Source of the DNA: Romboutsia_E sp900604535
GTDB taxonomy: Bacteria; Bacillota; Clostridia; Peptostreptococcales; Peptostreptococcaceae
Direction of reading: 5' to 3'
NCBI RefSeq assembly: GCF_900604535.1
Contig: NZ_UWOT01000010.1
Span: 33,295-97,294, forward strand
Length of the DNA: 64,000 nt
Below are positions 18,881 through 27,782 of this stretch, piece after piece. The translations under genes were made by a program, and so were the position numbers. The stretch's first letter is position 1; every line of letters begins with the position of its first letter. The notes beneath the pieces are model-generated. The model did not search any database. It worked only from the letters and a program-made list of their open reading frames with translations, and was not told the DNA's origin.

Positions 18881-19531
18881 ATGTTAGTAGTTTTAGTAAG
18901 AAGTATTTTACTTTATATTGCTGTTTTAATTTCCTTAAGGGTTATGGGGAAGGGTGAAATAGCAGAAATGAATTCTTATGATCTTGTTATAACTCTACTT
19001 ATAGCTGATGTAGTTTCAATGCCTATGGAGAATAATAGTATACCTTTAATTAATGGTATAGCTAGTTTGACAGGACTAGTGTTGATGCAAACAATTATCT
19101 CTTATCTTTCCTTAAAAAGTAGGAGATTTAATTCTTTTCTAAGTGGGAAACCATCAATTTTAATAAATAAAGGAAAAATAGATGTAAAAGAGTTAAAAAG
19201 GGAAAGAATAAGTATTGATGAACTTTTAGAACAACTAAGAATTCAAGGATATTTTAATTTAAAAGATGTTCAATATGCTATTTTAGAAACTGATGGTAAT
19301 TTAAGTGTTGTGCCTACACCTACATATAACTCAACACCTTCAATTTCATTTAATCACTTGCCTCTTCCATTAATTATAGATGGGAAAATTATAAACAATA
19401 GTTTGAAGTCTATTAATAAAAATGAAAAATGGCTAAAAGGATTAGTTAAATCTAATCATATTGACAATATTTCAAATGTTCTTATATGTATTTTAGATGA
19501 GTATGATAAAATTTTCATTCAGACAAAATAA
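18881..19531 (+). CDS. DUF421 (YetF-like) membrane protein
   Basis: A 216-residue protein with three N-terminal transmembrane segments and the DUF421 hallmarks: SLRVMGKGEIAEMNSYDLVI, then FLSGKPSILINKGKID, then ERISIDELLEQLRIQGYFNL and DVQYAILETDGNLSVVP. Family members are spore- or stress-associated membrane proteins of unclear biochemistry in Firmicutes. The start follows AAGGAG. It is followed after 28 bp by a DUF4363 gene, a common pairing that suggests a joint complex. Confidence 0.85.
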   Translation: MLVVLVRSILLYIAVLISLRVMGKGEIAEMNSYDLVITLLIADVVSMPMENNSIPLINGIASLTGLVLMQTIISYLSLKSRRFNSFLSGKPSILINKGKIDVKELKRERISIDELLEQLRIQGYFNLKDVQYAILETDGNLSVVPTPTYNSTPSISFNHLPLPLIIDGKIINNSLKSINKNEKWLKGLVKSNHIDNISNVLICILDEYDKIFIQTK

Positions 19532-19559
19532 AAAATCAATCTTAATGGAGTTTATATAA

Positions 19560-19940
19560 ATGAGATCTTTAATTTGTGTTTTAATTTGGACAATTTGTTT
19601 TGTATCCTTTGGTACATATACCAATAATGAAGTTAACCAATTTACAAATAAATATGAAGAAAATATTTCTGTAATAGAATCATTAATAGAAAATGATAAT
19701 TGGAATGAAGCCAAAGAGGAGTTAACTTCTTTTTCTAAAAACTATCATAATGAAAAAGACATTTGGTATAAATTATTAGACCATACTTATTTTGATGATA
19801 TTTGCTTGTATATGAATATATTAGATAAATCTATATTAGATCAAAATAAAGTTAAATCATTTGAAGAGATAGAAAAAATAAAAATAACATTAAATAATAT
19901 ATTAGAAAGTGGGGCATTTGATCTTAACCATATATTCTAA
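19560..19940 (+). CDS. DUF4363 family protein
   Basis: A 126-residue protein with an N-terminal hydrophobic anchor (LICVLIWTICFVSFG) and an extracytoplasmic helical part with repeated Trp/Glu-containing helices. DUF4363 proteins usually follow DUF421 proteins, as here. Function is unknown. TGGAG lies upstream of the ATG, and a terminator follows at 19951. Confidence 0.75.
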   Translation: MRSLICVLIWTICFVSFGTYTNNEVNQFTNKYEENISVIESLIENDNWNEAKEELTSFSKNYHNEKDIWYKLLDHTYFDDICLYMNILDKSILDQNKVKSFEEIEKIKITLNNILESGAFDLNHIF

Positions 19941-19950
19941 TATATAAATA

Positions 19951-19974
19951 GGAGATGATATTTAATTCATCTCC
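19951..19974 (+). terminator. terminator of the DUF421-DUF4363 operon
   Basis: An 8-bp stem GGAGATGA/TCATCTCC with an 8-nt loop, followed by TTTCTTTT. Confidence 0.85.
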
Positions 19975-20008
19975 TTTCTTTTGATTAATCGTCTATTATT
20001 ATATTTTT

Positions 20009-20400
20009 TTATTTCATAGCATCTATTTTTAATGGTAATGTGAATAAATTTATAAATCCATCTGCATCTTTATGATCATAAAGCTCACTTTCTCCAAAAG
20101 ATGAAATATCTTTATCATAAAGTGATAATTTTGCAAATATACCCGCTGGCTTTATATCTCAAGTATATTATGTGCTTCATATAAAATAGTTCCACCTGGT
20201 GTTTCATATATTCCTCTAGATTTCATAACTACCAATCTATTTTCCAATATATCTATAACCCCCGATTCCATGTTTAGATCCTACTTTATCTAAAGTATAA
20301 ATTAACTCAACAGGACTTAGTTCTTCTTCATTTACTTTTTTAGGTATACCTTTTTCAAAATATATATCTATATATTCACTTTTATCACATTTAAAGTTAA
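20009..20400 (-). pseudogene. argG: decayed argininosuccinate synthase C-terminal half
   Basis: The minus strand encodes, in different frames and in the right order, segments of ArgG: EYIDIYFEKGIPKKVNEEEL then SPVELIYTLDKVGSKHGIG; ENRLVVMKSRGIYETPGGT then ILYEAH; and LSLYDKDISSFGESELYDHK then DADGFINLFTLPLKI to a stop at 20009-20011. The N-terminal half, including the ATP-binding P-loop, is absent; the remnant starts directly after the T-box terminator. At least two frame changes lie inside what is left. ArgG makes argininosuccinate from citrulline and aspartate, so this copy cannot serve arginine synthesis. Confidence 0.85.
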
Positions 20401-20654
20401 TAAAAAACTATTAGTTAAATAACTAAGAGGCGAATTTACGCGGTACCACTCTAATTAATAAGTTAAACTTATCCACTCTTTCTCTTAAGGCCAGATATTC
20501 CTACTAATTTACTAACTAATTCAAATAGTATCCTCCAAAGCTCTTTTCACATATACCCTTTTATTAGGCTTCCACCATCCCTAACTCTCTATAAATTAAA
20601 TATAAGCTACTTTCTTTTTCATAGAATTTAATATATAAACTTTTATATGATTCA
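20401..20654 (-). promoter_or_regulatory. T-box leader upstream of the argG remnant
   Basis: The minus-strand transcript has T-box hallmarks. A stem I 5' side carries AGAAAGTAGC and AGAGAG, the apical GGTGGAAGCC follows, and the T-box itself is AGAGTGGTACCGCG at about 20436-20449. A terminator stem TTAGTTA/TAACTAA (20411-20417 with 20420-20426) followed by TAGTTTTTTATT ends it. Uncharged tRNA would pair with the specifier and the UGGN bulge to stop termination. I could not fix the specifier codon by eye. The leader looks complete while the gene it served is decayed. Confidence 0.88.
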
Positions 20655-20683
20655 ATAGTAAAACACATTAAATTCTATGTCAA
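20655..20683 (-). promoter_or_regulatory. sigma-A promoter of the T-box transcript
   Basis: On the minus strand TTGACA (20678-20683) and TACTAT (20655-20660) are separated by exactly 17 bp. Transcription should begin near 20648, at the 5' side of T-box stem I. Confidence 0.8.
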
Positions 20684-20704
20684 TTTTATAAATTACTTTA
20701 TATA

Positions 20705-21442
20705 TTAATACTTGACTTTATATAAAAATAATCCTTTTGAAGGAGCTGTATCTGAAGCAAAAGCTCTATTTTTTATATCTAACATTTCTTTAATATCTTG
20801 TGGTGTTTTTCTTTTTAATCCAACATCTATTAGCGCACCAGATATAATCCTTACCATATTATATAAGAATCCATTTCCTTCTATATAAATTTCTATTAAT
20901 CTATTATTTTCTTGTATTTCTATAGAGTAAATCTCTCTTACATTACTTTTCTTTTTAGATTTTGAAGAAGCAAAACTAGTAAAGTCATGTTCACCTATTA
21001 AGAATTTACTTGCTTCTTTCATTAAATTTAAATCAAGCTCTTTATCTACATGGTAGGAATATTTTCTGTTAAATGTATTATGAAATTTATTATTATCTAT
21101 TCTATATAAATACACTTTAGATTTTGCATTATATCTGGAGTGGAATCTTTCTCCAACTTCTTCTATATTTCTTATAACTATATCTTCCGGTAAATACTCA
21201 TATAAATATTTTTGTATTTTTTCAATAGAGTCTGTTATATTTGTTTTAAAATTTACAACTTGTCCGTATGAATGAACTCCCATATCAGTTCTTCCAGAAC
21301 CTATTATTTCAATTTCTTCATTGGCCATCTTAGAAAGTACTGATTCAATTTTCCCTTGTATAGTCATGTCATTATCTTTTAATCTTTGGAATCCTTTATA
21401 TCTAGATCCATCATACTCTACTATCATTTTTATATTTCTCAT
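20705..21442 (-). CDS. truA: tRNA pseudouridine synthase A
   Basis: A 245-residue TruA enzyme that makes pseudouridine at positions 38-40 of the tRNA anticodon stem-loop. It shows YDGSRYKGFQ, the catalytic Asp in GSGRTDMGVHSYGQVVNF, and GNGFLYNMVRIISGALIDVG. Length is normal. AAAGAGG precedes the ATG. It follows the histidine-kinase gene by 25 bp, so it may have been read from the same operon. Confidence 0.95.
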   Translation of the reverse strand: MRNIKMIVEYDGSRYKGFQRLKDNDMTIQGKIESVLSKMANEEIEIIGSGRTDMGVHSYGQVVNFKTNITDSIEKIQKYLYEYLPEDIVIRNIEEVGERFHSRYNAKSKVYLYRIDNNKFHNTFNRKYSYHVDKELDLNLMKEASKFLIGEHDFTSFASSKSKKKSNVREIYSIEIQENNRLIEIYIEGNGFLYNMVRIISGALIDVGLKRKTPQDIKEMLDIKNRAFASDTAPSKGLFLYKVKY

Positions 21443-21467
21443 ATTAATCCTCTTTTATCTCAATCTA

Positions 21468-22891
21468 TTAAATAGATTCAAGTATTTTATTTTTTAAAGT
21501 AAATGTAATTGTAGTACCTACGTCCTTTTTACTTTCTATATTTATCTTTCCACCATGAAGCTTTACTATCTCATTACTTATAGCTAATCCTAATCCACTT
21601 CCAGATTTATGGAAATCCTCTTGGAAAAACTTTTCTAAAACTTTTTCTAGATTTTCTTCTTTTATTCCAGATCCAGTATCCTTAACTTTTATAGTTGTAA
21701 ATTCTTCATTTTGTGATACTATTATCTCTATATATCCATCCGGAGGTGTGAATTTAATTGCATTTTGAACTAAATTTATTAAAACTTGTCTTAGCCTATT
21801 CTTATCACCTTGAATATTTATAATTTCTTGAACTTCAAAACTTGCACTTAAGTTTATATTATTTTCTATAGCTTTAACTTTTAATTGATTTACTACACCT
21901 TTTGTTAAAGCCTCTATATCAACCATATCTATTTGTAACCTTATTCGATCTGATGATAATCGAGAAAAATCTAATAATTCTTCTACCAGTTTTATAAGTC
22001 TTTCTGTTTCATCTTGAATTATTCCAAGACCTAAGTCTAGCTCATCCTTACTTATATTTTCATATCCTAGCGTTTCACTCCATCCCTTTATAGATGTAAG
22101 TGGTGTTCTTAACTCATGAGATATAGAAGATATAAATTCTTCTTTAAGTCTTCTTGTTTTATCTATTTCACCAGCCATATGCTCAAAAGTTTGTGCCAAA
22201 TCACCAATTTCGTCATTTCTAATTTTATTATTTTTTAACTTAATATTATAATTTCCATGAGCAAGTTCATTTGCAAATTCTTTTAATTCTCTAAGGGGTT
22301 GAGTTAAACTTTCGGCAAATCTAAGGCTTATTGATATTGTTATTAACAATATAAAAATTCCAGCTAAAATAAGCCCTAACGCTATTTTAAATATAGTTGT
22401 ATCTATGGCATTTAATGAAACTGTAAATCTTGCAACACCTTCTATAACATTGTTAACTTTTAAGGGTACTGATACACTCATTAAATGCTCGTTAGTCTCA
22501 GGTATTCTATATGTATATGGAGTTAATGTACTAGCATCAGCTAAAGCTCTATTTACATCATCATAATTAACCTTTTATTAGTCTTTATTCCATATTGATC
22601 TATTATCATTATTTTATTTTTATCTATTATTTGAACAGCAAATTTAGAATTAGTCTTCATGTTCCTTTTCAATATTTATTATTTTATTTCAAAACTACTA
22701 GACTCATTTGATATACTTGAATAAGTTTCTCTTGTAAATGTTGAATAACTAGTTAATGATTGTTTTACAGAGTCGTAATAATAGTTTTGTATATTAAAAA
22801 TAAATAACCCTTCGAATAAGACTATAGTTATAATAATTATAGTAAAGTAGTATTTAATTATTCTTCTTCTAAGCCCCTCAAAATGTAACAC
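21468..22891 (-). pseudogene. membrane sensor histidine kinase, disrupted in its sensor domain
   Basis: The 5' part (from a GTG at 22889-22891 with AAAGGAAG) encodes a first transmembrane segment and sensor start, ending SSFEIK at a double TAA (22676-22681). Recognisable sensor sequence continues in other frames: KFAVQIIDKNKIMIIDQYG, then a shift into NYDDVNRALADASTL and MSVSVPL. From 22481 the kinase core is intact: a second TM, HAMP, HisKA with SSISHELRTPLTSIKG, and HATPase with NLVQNAIKFTPPDG, KDTGSGI and GSGLGLAI. At least two frame disruptions separate sensor and kinase. The gene belongs with the adjacent OmpR-type regulator. Core fragments could still be made from an internal start but would lack signal input. 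Confidence 0.85.
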
Positions 22892-22893
22892 TA

Positions 22894-23592
22894 CTATTCT
22901 TCCTTTCTAAAACTATATCCATATCCCCAAACAGTTTGTATATATTTAGGTTTTGATGGATCATCTTCTATTTTATTTCTAATCCTTCTTATATTTACAT
23001 CTACTATCTTAAAATCATATAAATAGTTACTACCCCAAACCTCATTTAATATTTGATCTCTACTTAATGATTGACTGCCATTTGTCATTAAATACTTAAC
23101 AATTGAAAACTCTGTTGGTGTAAGTTCTATTTCAACATTATTTTTATATAACTTTCTTTTATCTATATCAAGTCTAAATGGATTAGATATTATTTCATTT
23201 GTTTTTAATTTCGTTTCATCTTTTTTAATTCTTCTAAGTAATGCTGATACTCTTACTAATAATTCTTTTATACTAAATGGTTTAATTATATAATCATCAG
23301 CACCAGATATAAATCCTTCTATTTTATCTTCTTCTTGTGATTTTGCAGTTAACATTATAACCCCAACCTGATCAAAGTTCTGTCTTATAAATTTACAAAT
23401 TTCTATACCACTCATATCTGGCAGCATTACATCTAAAAGTGCTATAGATATATCCTCTTCTTTCGATAACTTTTCAATAGCCTCATTTCCAGTTCCAGCC
23501 TCTATAACTTCATATCCTTCTCTTTTTAAATTTATACTCACAAAGCTTCTTATTCCTATCTCATCTTCTAATATTAGTATTTTCTCCTTCAT
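22894..23592 (-). CDS. OmpR/PhoB-family response regulator
   Basis: A 232-residue two-component regulator. The receiver has acidic residues in ILEDEIG, the phospho-acceptor Asp in LLDVMLPDMSG, Thr in MLTAK and Lys in DYIIKPF. The C-terminal winged helix contains LTPTEFSIVKYLM, QILNEVWG, RRIRNKIEDDPSKPKYIQTV and WGYGYSF. I place the start at the ATG 23590-23592 because GGGAGGA lies 6 bp before it; an upstream in-frame ATG at 23616 has no such site. Its cognate kinase is broken, so its activation state is uncertain. Targets are unknown. Confidence 0.92.
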   Translation of the reverse strand: MKEKILILEDEIGIRSFVSINLKREGYEVIEAGTGNEAIEKLSKEEDISIALLDVMLPDMSGIEICKFIRQNFDQVGVIMLTAKSQEEDKIEGFISGADDYIIKPFSIKELLVRVSALLRRIKKDETKLKTNEIISNPFRLDIDKRKLYKNNVEIELTPTEFSIVKYLMTNGSQSLSRDQILNEVWGSNYLYDFKIVDVNIRRIRNKIEDDPSKPKYIQTVWGYGYSFRKEE

Positions 23593-23608
23593 AAAAGTCC
23601 TCCCATTA

Positions 23609-25012
23609 TTATTCATATATTAAAGAAAAATAACCTTTAAGTATATCTATAGTAATATCTAATTTTTCCAATTCATCCTTATCATCTATTACCAATCCGA
23701 AACTATACTTTTCAGTCTCTTTAAGTGCTCCTGATGGTTGAGTTACCAAGTTTACATTTTTACTTTCATCAACTATAGCTTTACTTGATACAATTATTGT
23801 AAATAGATTTTTAGGATTACTATCTAAATTGTCATAATAATAAAACTTAAATAATGTATTATCGCTGCTATATTGCTGTTCTATATAAATTTTATTTGCT
23901 AAGTTATTTGGTATAAGAAGTTTATAATTATATTCGTAATTATAATATACTTGAATGGTAAATAATAATCTAGAGTTTTCACCACTTTTACCGTTCCATC
24001 TATACCAACTTATATTTGCCGATGACTTTGATGTATAAGTATTCTCATTTAAACTACCATTTAATATAGGTATATCTATAACCTTATCATTATTAACATC
24101 TTCTACTGGTATATAATAGGATTTCATTAGATTTTTATCATCATCGCTAAATGCTTTCTTCAAACTTTTATTATCAAAATATAATATTTGTGTAAAATAG
24201 CTACTATCTTTTATAACTGGTATATCTAACACAATACCTTTTATAGTTGAGCCCTTTACTTGTGATGATACGGTTCCAAGTGTTATATATAATTCACTTA
24301 CATTCTTTACATTATCAAACTTTACATAATCTAATAAATCTAAACACTTATCAATATTATTAAAATTAGCAACACTTGCATACATTTGACTATTTTTACT
24401 ATCGTAATTTATCATAAGTATATCTAATATATCATCATCATTTATATATCCGATTTCAATTTTCATATCAATTAAATTTGCTCTATTTTTAATCCACGTA
24501 GGAGCCATTTTTAAATCATGCTGAATTTTCCCATTTTCAAATTTATATATATATAACTGGGTTTTAGATGTATCCTTTATAGCTAGTATAATCTCTTTAT
24601 TTCCATCATTGTCTAAATCATAAAAATTTGCATATTCTATAGATTCTCCAGGTTGTGATATCTTTGCTTTTTCCTCATATTGATTGTTTGAGCACTGATT
24701 CAAAACTAAAAATCCTATTTCATACTCATTAGTATTTAAATTTTTGTTTTTTTCAAATGCAATTATCTCATCTATACCATCATTATCTAAATCTACTCTA
24801 TTTATCTTCCCCACATCTTGTGAGTTAGAAGGAAGTACTAATGAAGAACCATTTACTATCATTTTACTTACATTTTCATATAGTTCTTTATTTTCTTCAT
24901 TATAAATTGGTTTATCTTTTATTAATTCTTCTGGTGATTTATTTACTGATGTACATCCAGTCATAGAAATCATTAAAATACCTATTAGTATCGTGTTCTT
25001 CAATAACTTCAT
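23609..25012 (-). CDS. VCBS/FG-GAP-like repeat lipoprotein
   Basis: A 467-residue exported lipoprotein with lipobox MTGC near residue 20. It has repeated Asp-rich loops of the FG-GAP/VCBS propeller type (VDLDNDGIDEIIAF, YDLDNDGNKEIILA, YINDDDILDILMI, EDVNNDKVIDIPIL), which resemble calcium sites. It precedes the response regulator by 16 bp and probably shares its operon. It could act as an extracellular sensor partner for the two-component system, which is inference from position only. Confidence 0.75.
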   Translation of the reverse strand: MKLLKNTILIGILMISMTGCTSVNKSPEELIKDKPIYNEENKELYENVSKMIVNGSSLVLPSNSQDVGKINRVDLDNDGIDEIIAFEKNKNLNTNEYEIGFLVLNQCSNNQYEEKAKISQPGESIEYANFYDLDNDGNKEIILAIKDTSKTQLYIYKFENGKIQHDLKMAPTWIKNRANLIDMKIEIGYINDDDILDILMINYDSKNSQMYASVANFNNIDKCLDLLDYVKFDNVKNVSELYITLGTVSSQVKGSTIKGIVLDIPVIKDSSYFTQILYFDNKSLKKAFSDDDKNLMKSYYIPVEDVNNDKVIDIPILNGSLNENTYTSKSSANISWYRWNGKSGENSRLLFTIQVYYNYEYNYKLLIPNNLANKIYIEQQYSSDNTLFKFYYYDNLDSNPKNLFTIIVSSKAIVDESKNVNLVTQPSGALKETEKYSFGLVIDDKDELEKLDITIDILKGYFSLIYE

Positions 25013-25029
25013 TAAATTCCTCCTACTCT

Positions 25030-25653
25030 CTACTTTAAGGCCTTATTGCAATACTTTTTAAAAGCATCTATTTTTTTATACTCCATATCTATTATATCTT
25101 TTGTTATTTTACCTCTTCCAAGTCTATCACATAAAGACAAAAGCGCAACATCTCTATAATCACATTCTTTTAACATTTTACTAGGTTCAAAAAATGGTAA
25201 GCTTTTATCAAAATACAATGGTTGCATATGGTATCTAACTAATTTACTTACACTCTTTTTAATATAATCACTAGCCCCTAGTTTTTCTAAAATATCATAA
25301 GAAATATCTTCTCCTTCTATATCATGATTGTAAGATGTTATTCTTCCTTTTCTTATTTTAGTTGTAGTTAATTTTCCAATATCATGCAAAAATGCTGACC
25401 ACATAAATACTTCTTTATTATTTGATAAATCTCTATTCTTAGCAGCTTCATCAATAACTAATAACACGTGATTAAGTACATTTCCTTCTGGATGATATTT
25501 TTTATTTTGATCTATTTTAGCTAGGTTCTTAATTAAGTCTAATGGTTTTTTATCAAATTCACCTTTATCTATTAATTCCCTTATTTCATTAGATGGTTTT
25601 TCATTGTTAATTAAAATTTCATTAAGATTATAATACATATTTTTTTGTGTCAT
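25030..25653 (-). CDS. HD-domain phosphohydrolase
   Basis: About 207 residues with the metal ligands of an HD domain in order: HPEGNVLNHVLLVIDEA, AFLHDIGKLTT, and YNHDIEG, then RYHMQP. This is the HDIG arrangement also seen in the C-terminal domain of tRNA nucleotidyltransferases, but no nucleotidyltransferase domain is present. Substrate is unknown. Two ATG codons 9 bp apart are possible: AAGGAAAGG directly abuts the first (25662), so the second (25653) fits spacing better. It is followed by the lipoprotein gene after 17 bp. Confidence 0.8.
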   Translation of the reverse strand: MTQKNMYYNLNEILINNEKPSNEIRELIDKGEFDKKPLDLIKNLAKIDQNKKYHPEGNVLNHVLLVIDEAAKNRDLSNNKEVFMWSAFLHDIGKLTTTKIRKGRITSYNHDIEGEDISYDILEKLGASDYIKKSVSKLVRYHMQPLYFDKSLPFFEPSKMLKECDYRDVALLSLCDRLGRGKITKDIIDMEYKKIDAFKKYCNKALK

Positions 25654-25744
25654 ATAAATCATCCTTTCCTTATATTATCATAAAATCTGTCTAATGTATT
25701 CCTTATTTTATTTATTATGATTTACCTAATTGTAAAAAAATAAA

Positions 25745-25766
25745 AGCTTAGTAATTTAACTAAGCT
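25745..25766 (-). terminator. terminator of the K/N/H-rich protein gene
   Basis: An 8-bp stem AGCTTAGT/ACTAAGCT followed on the minus strand by TTTTATTTTTTTA, about 40 bp after the stop at 25808. Confidence 0.8.
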
Positions 25767-25807
25767 CTTATTTTTATTTTAACACTATATAAATAATTTA
25801 TTTGTAA

Positions 25808-26545
25808 TTATTTTTTAGGAAAAGATTCTTTTGACCAAACAATATTTTCAATTTTATCAGATTTAGGCTCTATTTCTTTAGACTCTTGAATCTTGTCGAC
25901 AGTATCAACAGTATAATCATCTATACCTCTAAAATTCATATTATCATTTTTTTCTACTTCTTCAATTATCTCTTTGTTATCATTTTCATCATTTTGCTTA
26001 ATTTCTACTGACTCTTCTTTACTACTTGATTTCTTAACTCTTTTTTTATGTGAGTGATTATGTGAATGATGATGTTTTGAATTACCATTATCATTACTTC
26101 CTAATACATCATCTTTAGTTTCTTCTTTAGATTGTTTGTGAGATTCGTGCTTTGCATGAGGTCTTTTAGAATGTTTTTTTACATTACTTTTTTTATTTCC
26201 TTGAGATACTTGATTTAATTCTTCTTGAGGAGCGCTTTTTGATTTTTTATTTGCTACATCATTATTACTTTCTTCTACATCCTTAGATTTGTGATTTTTT
26301 TTATTTGAAGATTTATTATGATTTTTCTTTTTACCTAAATTTAATCCAAATGAACTTCCTTTTTTAGTTCTAGGCTTTTCTTCTTCTAATCCAAATTCTT
26401 CCTTGTTATCATCTGGAACTAAGTCATTCAGTATAACTTCATTATAACTTTCTTCATAATTTTGTTTTTGTGTATTCTTATCATTTTGGTTTGAGTGTTT
26501 TTTCCTACCACTTCTTTTATTATTATTATTTTTCATTTTAAGCAA
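25808..26545 (-). CDS. disordered, charged K/N/H-rich protein of unknown function
   Basis: A 245-residue protein with no recognised domain. It is dominated by Lys, Asn, Ser, Glu and Asp with a His cluster HHHSHNHSHKK near residue 165, and appears intrinsically disordered; a more ordered tail has FRGIDDYTVDTVDKIQ. It lacks a signal peptide. The start is TTG at 26543-26545: AAGGGGGTG lies 6 bp before it, whereas the nearest ATG is too far. The Shine-Dalgarno lies in one arm of an inverted repeat (26554-26596), which suggests translational control. The composition could suit nucleic-acid or metal binding, but I do not recognise it. Confidence 0.7.
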   Translation of the reverse strand: MLKMKNNNNKRSGRKKHSNQNDKNTQKQNYEESYNEVILNDLVPDDNKEEFGLEEEKPRTKKGSSFGLNLGKKKNHNKSSNKKNHKSKDVEESNNDVANKKSKSAPQEELNQVSQGNKKSNVKKHSKRPHAKHESHKQSKEETKDDVLGSNDNGNSKHHHSHNHSHKKRVKKSSSKEESVEIKQNDENDNKEIIEEVEKNDNMNFRGIDDYTVDTVDKIQESKEIEPKSDKIENIVWSKESFPKK

Positions 26546-26553
26546 ATTTTACA

Positions 26554-26596
26554 CCCCCTTAAAACTCTTTATAATATCTATATTCTTTTAAGGGGG
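26554..26596 (-). promoter_or_regulatory. inverted repeat covering a Shine-Dalgarno
   Basis: Arms CCCCCTTAAAA and TTTTAAGGGGG (26554-26564 and 26586-26596), perfect over 11 bp with a 21-nt loop. In the minus-strand RNA the second arm read is AAGGGGG, the ribosome binding site of the gene starting at 26545. Readthrough RNA from the methyltransferase gene would fold it shut. It may also serve as a terminator, although the following T-tract is weak. Confidence 0.6.
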
Positions 26597-26618
26597 AAAT
26601 TATTTTTATTATTTTTAA

Positions 26619-27767
26619 TTATTCATTATTTCTTGGAGGTCTTGGACCTATATACTGATATAAATTCGTCTTAAGCATACCATTATAAAGCTTTCTCTTC
26701 TTATCTGCATCCTTACCAAACTCTTTTTCAAAATCTTCAAAAGATGTTATTAAATAATAAGACCAGTTCTTTAATTTTCTAAAAGTATAACCTAATTCTT
26801 TATAAAGCATTTTAACAGTATCAGTATCTTCTAATCTTTCTCCATAAGGTGGATTACTTATTATAAATCCATATTCTTCATCACTTTTAAAATCAATTGC
26901 ATTGCCTACATTAAATTCAATATAATCTTCCACTCCTGCAAGTTCTGCATTTTCACGAGCTATTTTTATTGCTTCTTCATCTATATCATAACCATATATT
27001 TTAAAAGGATTACTTTCATCTATTTTATCATATGCTTCTTTTCTTACATCCCACCATATTTTCTTATCCATAGTTCTCCATTTTTCAGAAATAAACTCTC
27101 TATTTAATCCTGGAGCCATATTTATTCCTTTCATAGCAGCTTCTATTAAAATAGTACCAGAACCACACATAGGATCAACTAAAGTTCTTCCTGGCTTCCA
27201 TGGAGTAAGATACATTATAGCTGCTGCTAATGTTTCCCTTATTGGAGCTTTATTAGCCTTTTCCCTATAGCCTCTTTTATGAAGTGCATCTCCTGTTGTA
27301 TCTATAGAAAGTATAACTTTATCCTTGTGTATAAATACATATATCGGATACTTTTCTTTATCTTCTTTTAAAAGACCATCTTCTAAATAACTCTTCTTTA
27401 AACTTTCAACAATTGCCTTTTTTACTATAGATTGTATATGTGGTGTTGAATGTAACTTAGATTTTATTGATGATGCTTTACTTATTGGGATTTGTGCACC
27501 ATAAGGTATATACTTAGCCCAATTTATTCTCTTTGTTCCTTCAAATAATTCATCAAAAGTTCTAGCTTCAAATTCAGCTACTTTTAAATGTACTCTTTCA
27601 GCACATCTTAGCCACATATTAGCTTTTGCTATACCGTATTCATCAGTTTTATATGTAACTCTACCATCTTCTGTTTTTATAATTTCAAATCCTAAATTTG
27701 TTATTTCTCTTGCAAGCATTTTTTCTACGCCAAAGAAACAAGGTGACATCAATGTATACGTCTTCAT
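26619..27767 (-). CDS. THUMP-domain class I SAM RNA methyltransferase (RlmL/YpsC-like)
   Basis: A 382-residue RNA methyltransferase. The N-terminal ferredoxin-like/THUMP part (about 1-155) precedes a Rossmann methyltransferase with VDPMCGSGTILIEAA (SAM binding), YGYDIDEEAI and the catalytic NPPYGERL. This is the pattern of the RlmL N2-guanine 23S rRNA methyltransferase half, found as single-domain proteins in Firmicutes. The exact target base is not certain. AGGAGG precedes the ATG; larE lies 15 bp upstream and the two are probably co-transcribed. Confidence 0.9.
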   Translation of the reverse strand: MKTYTLMSPCFFGVEKMLAREITNLGFEIIKTEDGRVTYKTDEYGIAKANMWLRCAERVHLKVAEFEARTFDELFEGTKRINWAKYIPYGAQIPISKASSIKSKLHSTPHIQSIVKKAIVESLKKSYLEDGLLKEDKEKYPIYVFIHKDKVILSIDTTGDALHKRGYREKANKAPIRETLAAAIMYLTPWKPGRTLVDPMCGSGTILIEAAMKGINMAPGLNREFISEKWRTMDKKIWWDVRKEAYDKIDESNPFKIYGYDIDEEAIKIARENAELAGVEDYIEFNVGNAIDFKSDEEYGFIISNPPYGERLEDTDTVKMLYKELGYTFRKLKNWSYYLITSFEDFEKEFGKDADKKRKLYNGMLKTNLYQYIGPRPPRNNE

Positions 27768-27782
27768 TTTTTCCTCCTATTT

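Noticed and set aside
21468..23592. Two-component genes as phoP-phoR for the Pho boxes at 38383
   Set aside because: The kinase core and regulator are generic OmpR/PhoR-like; nothing in sequence or position ties them to phosphate.
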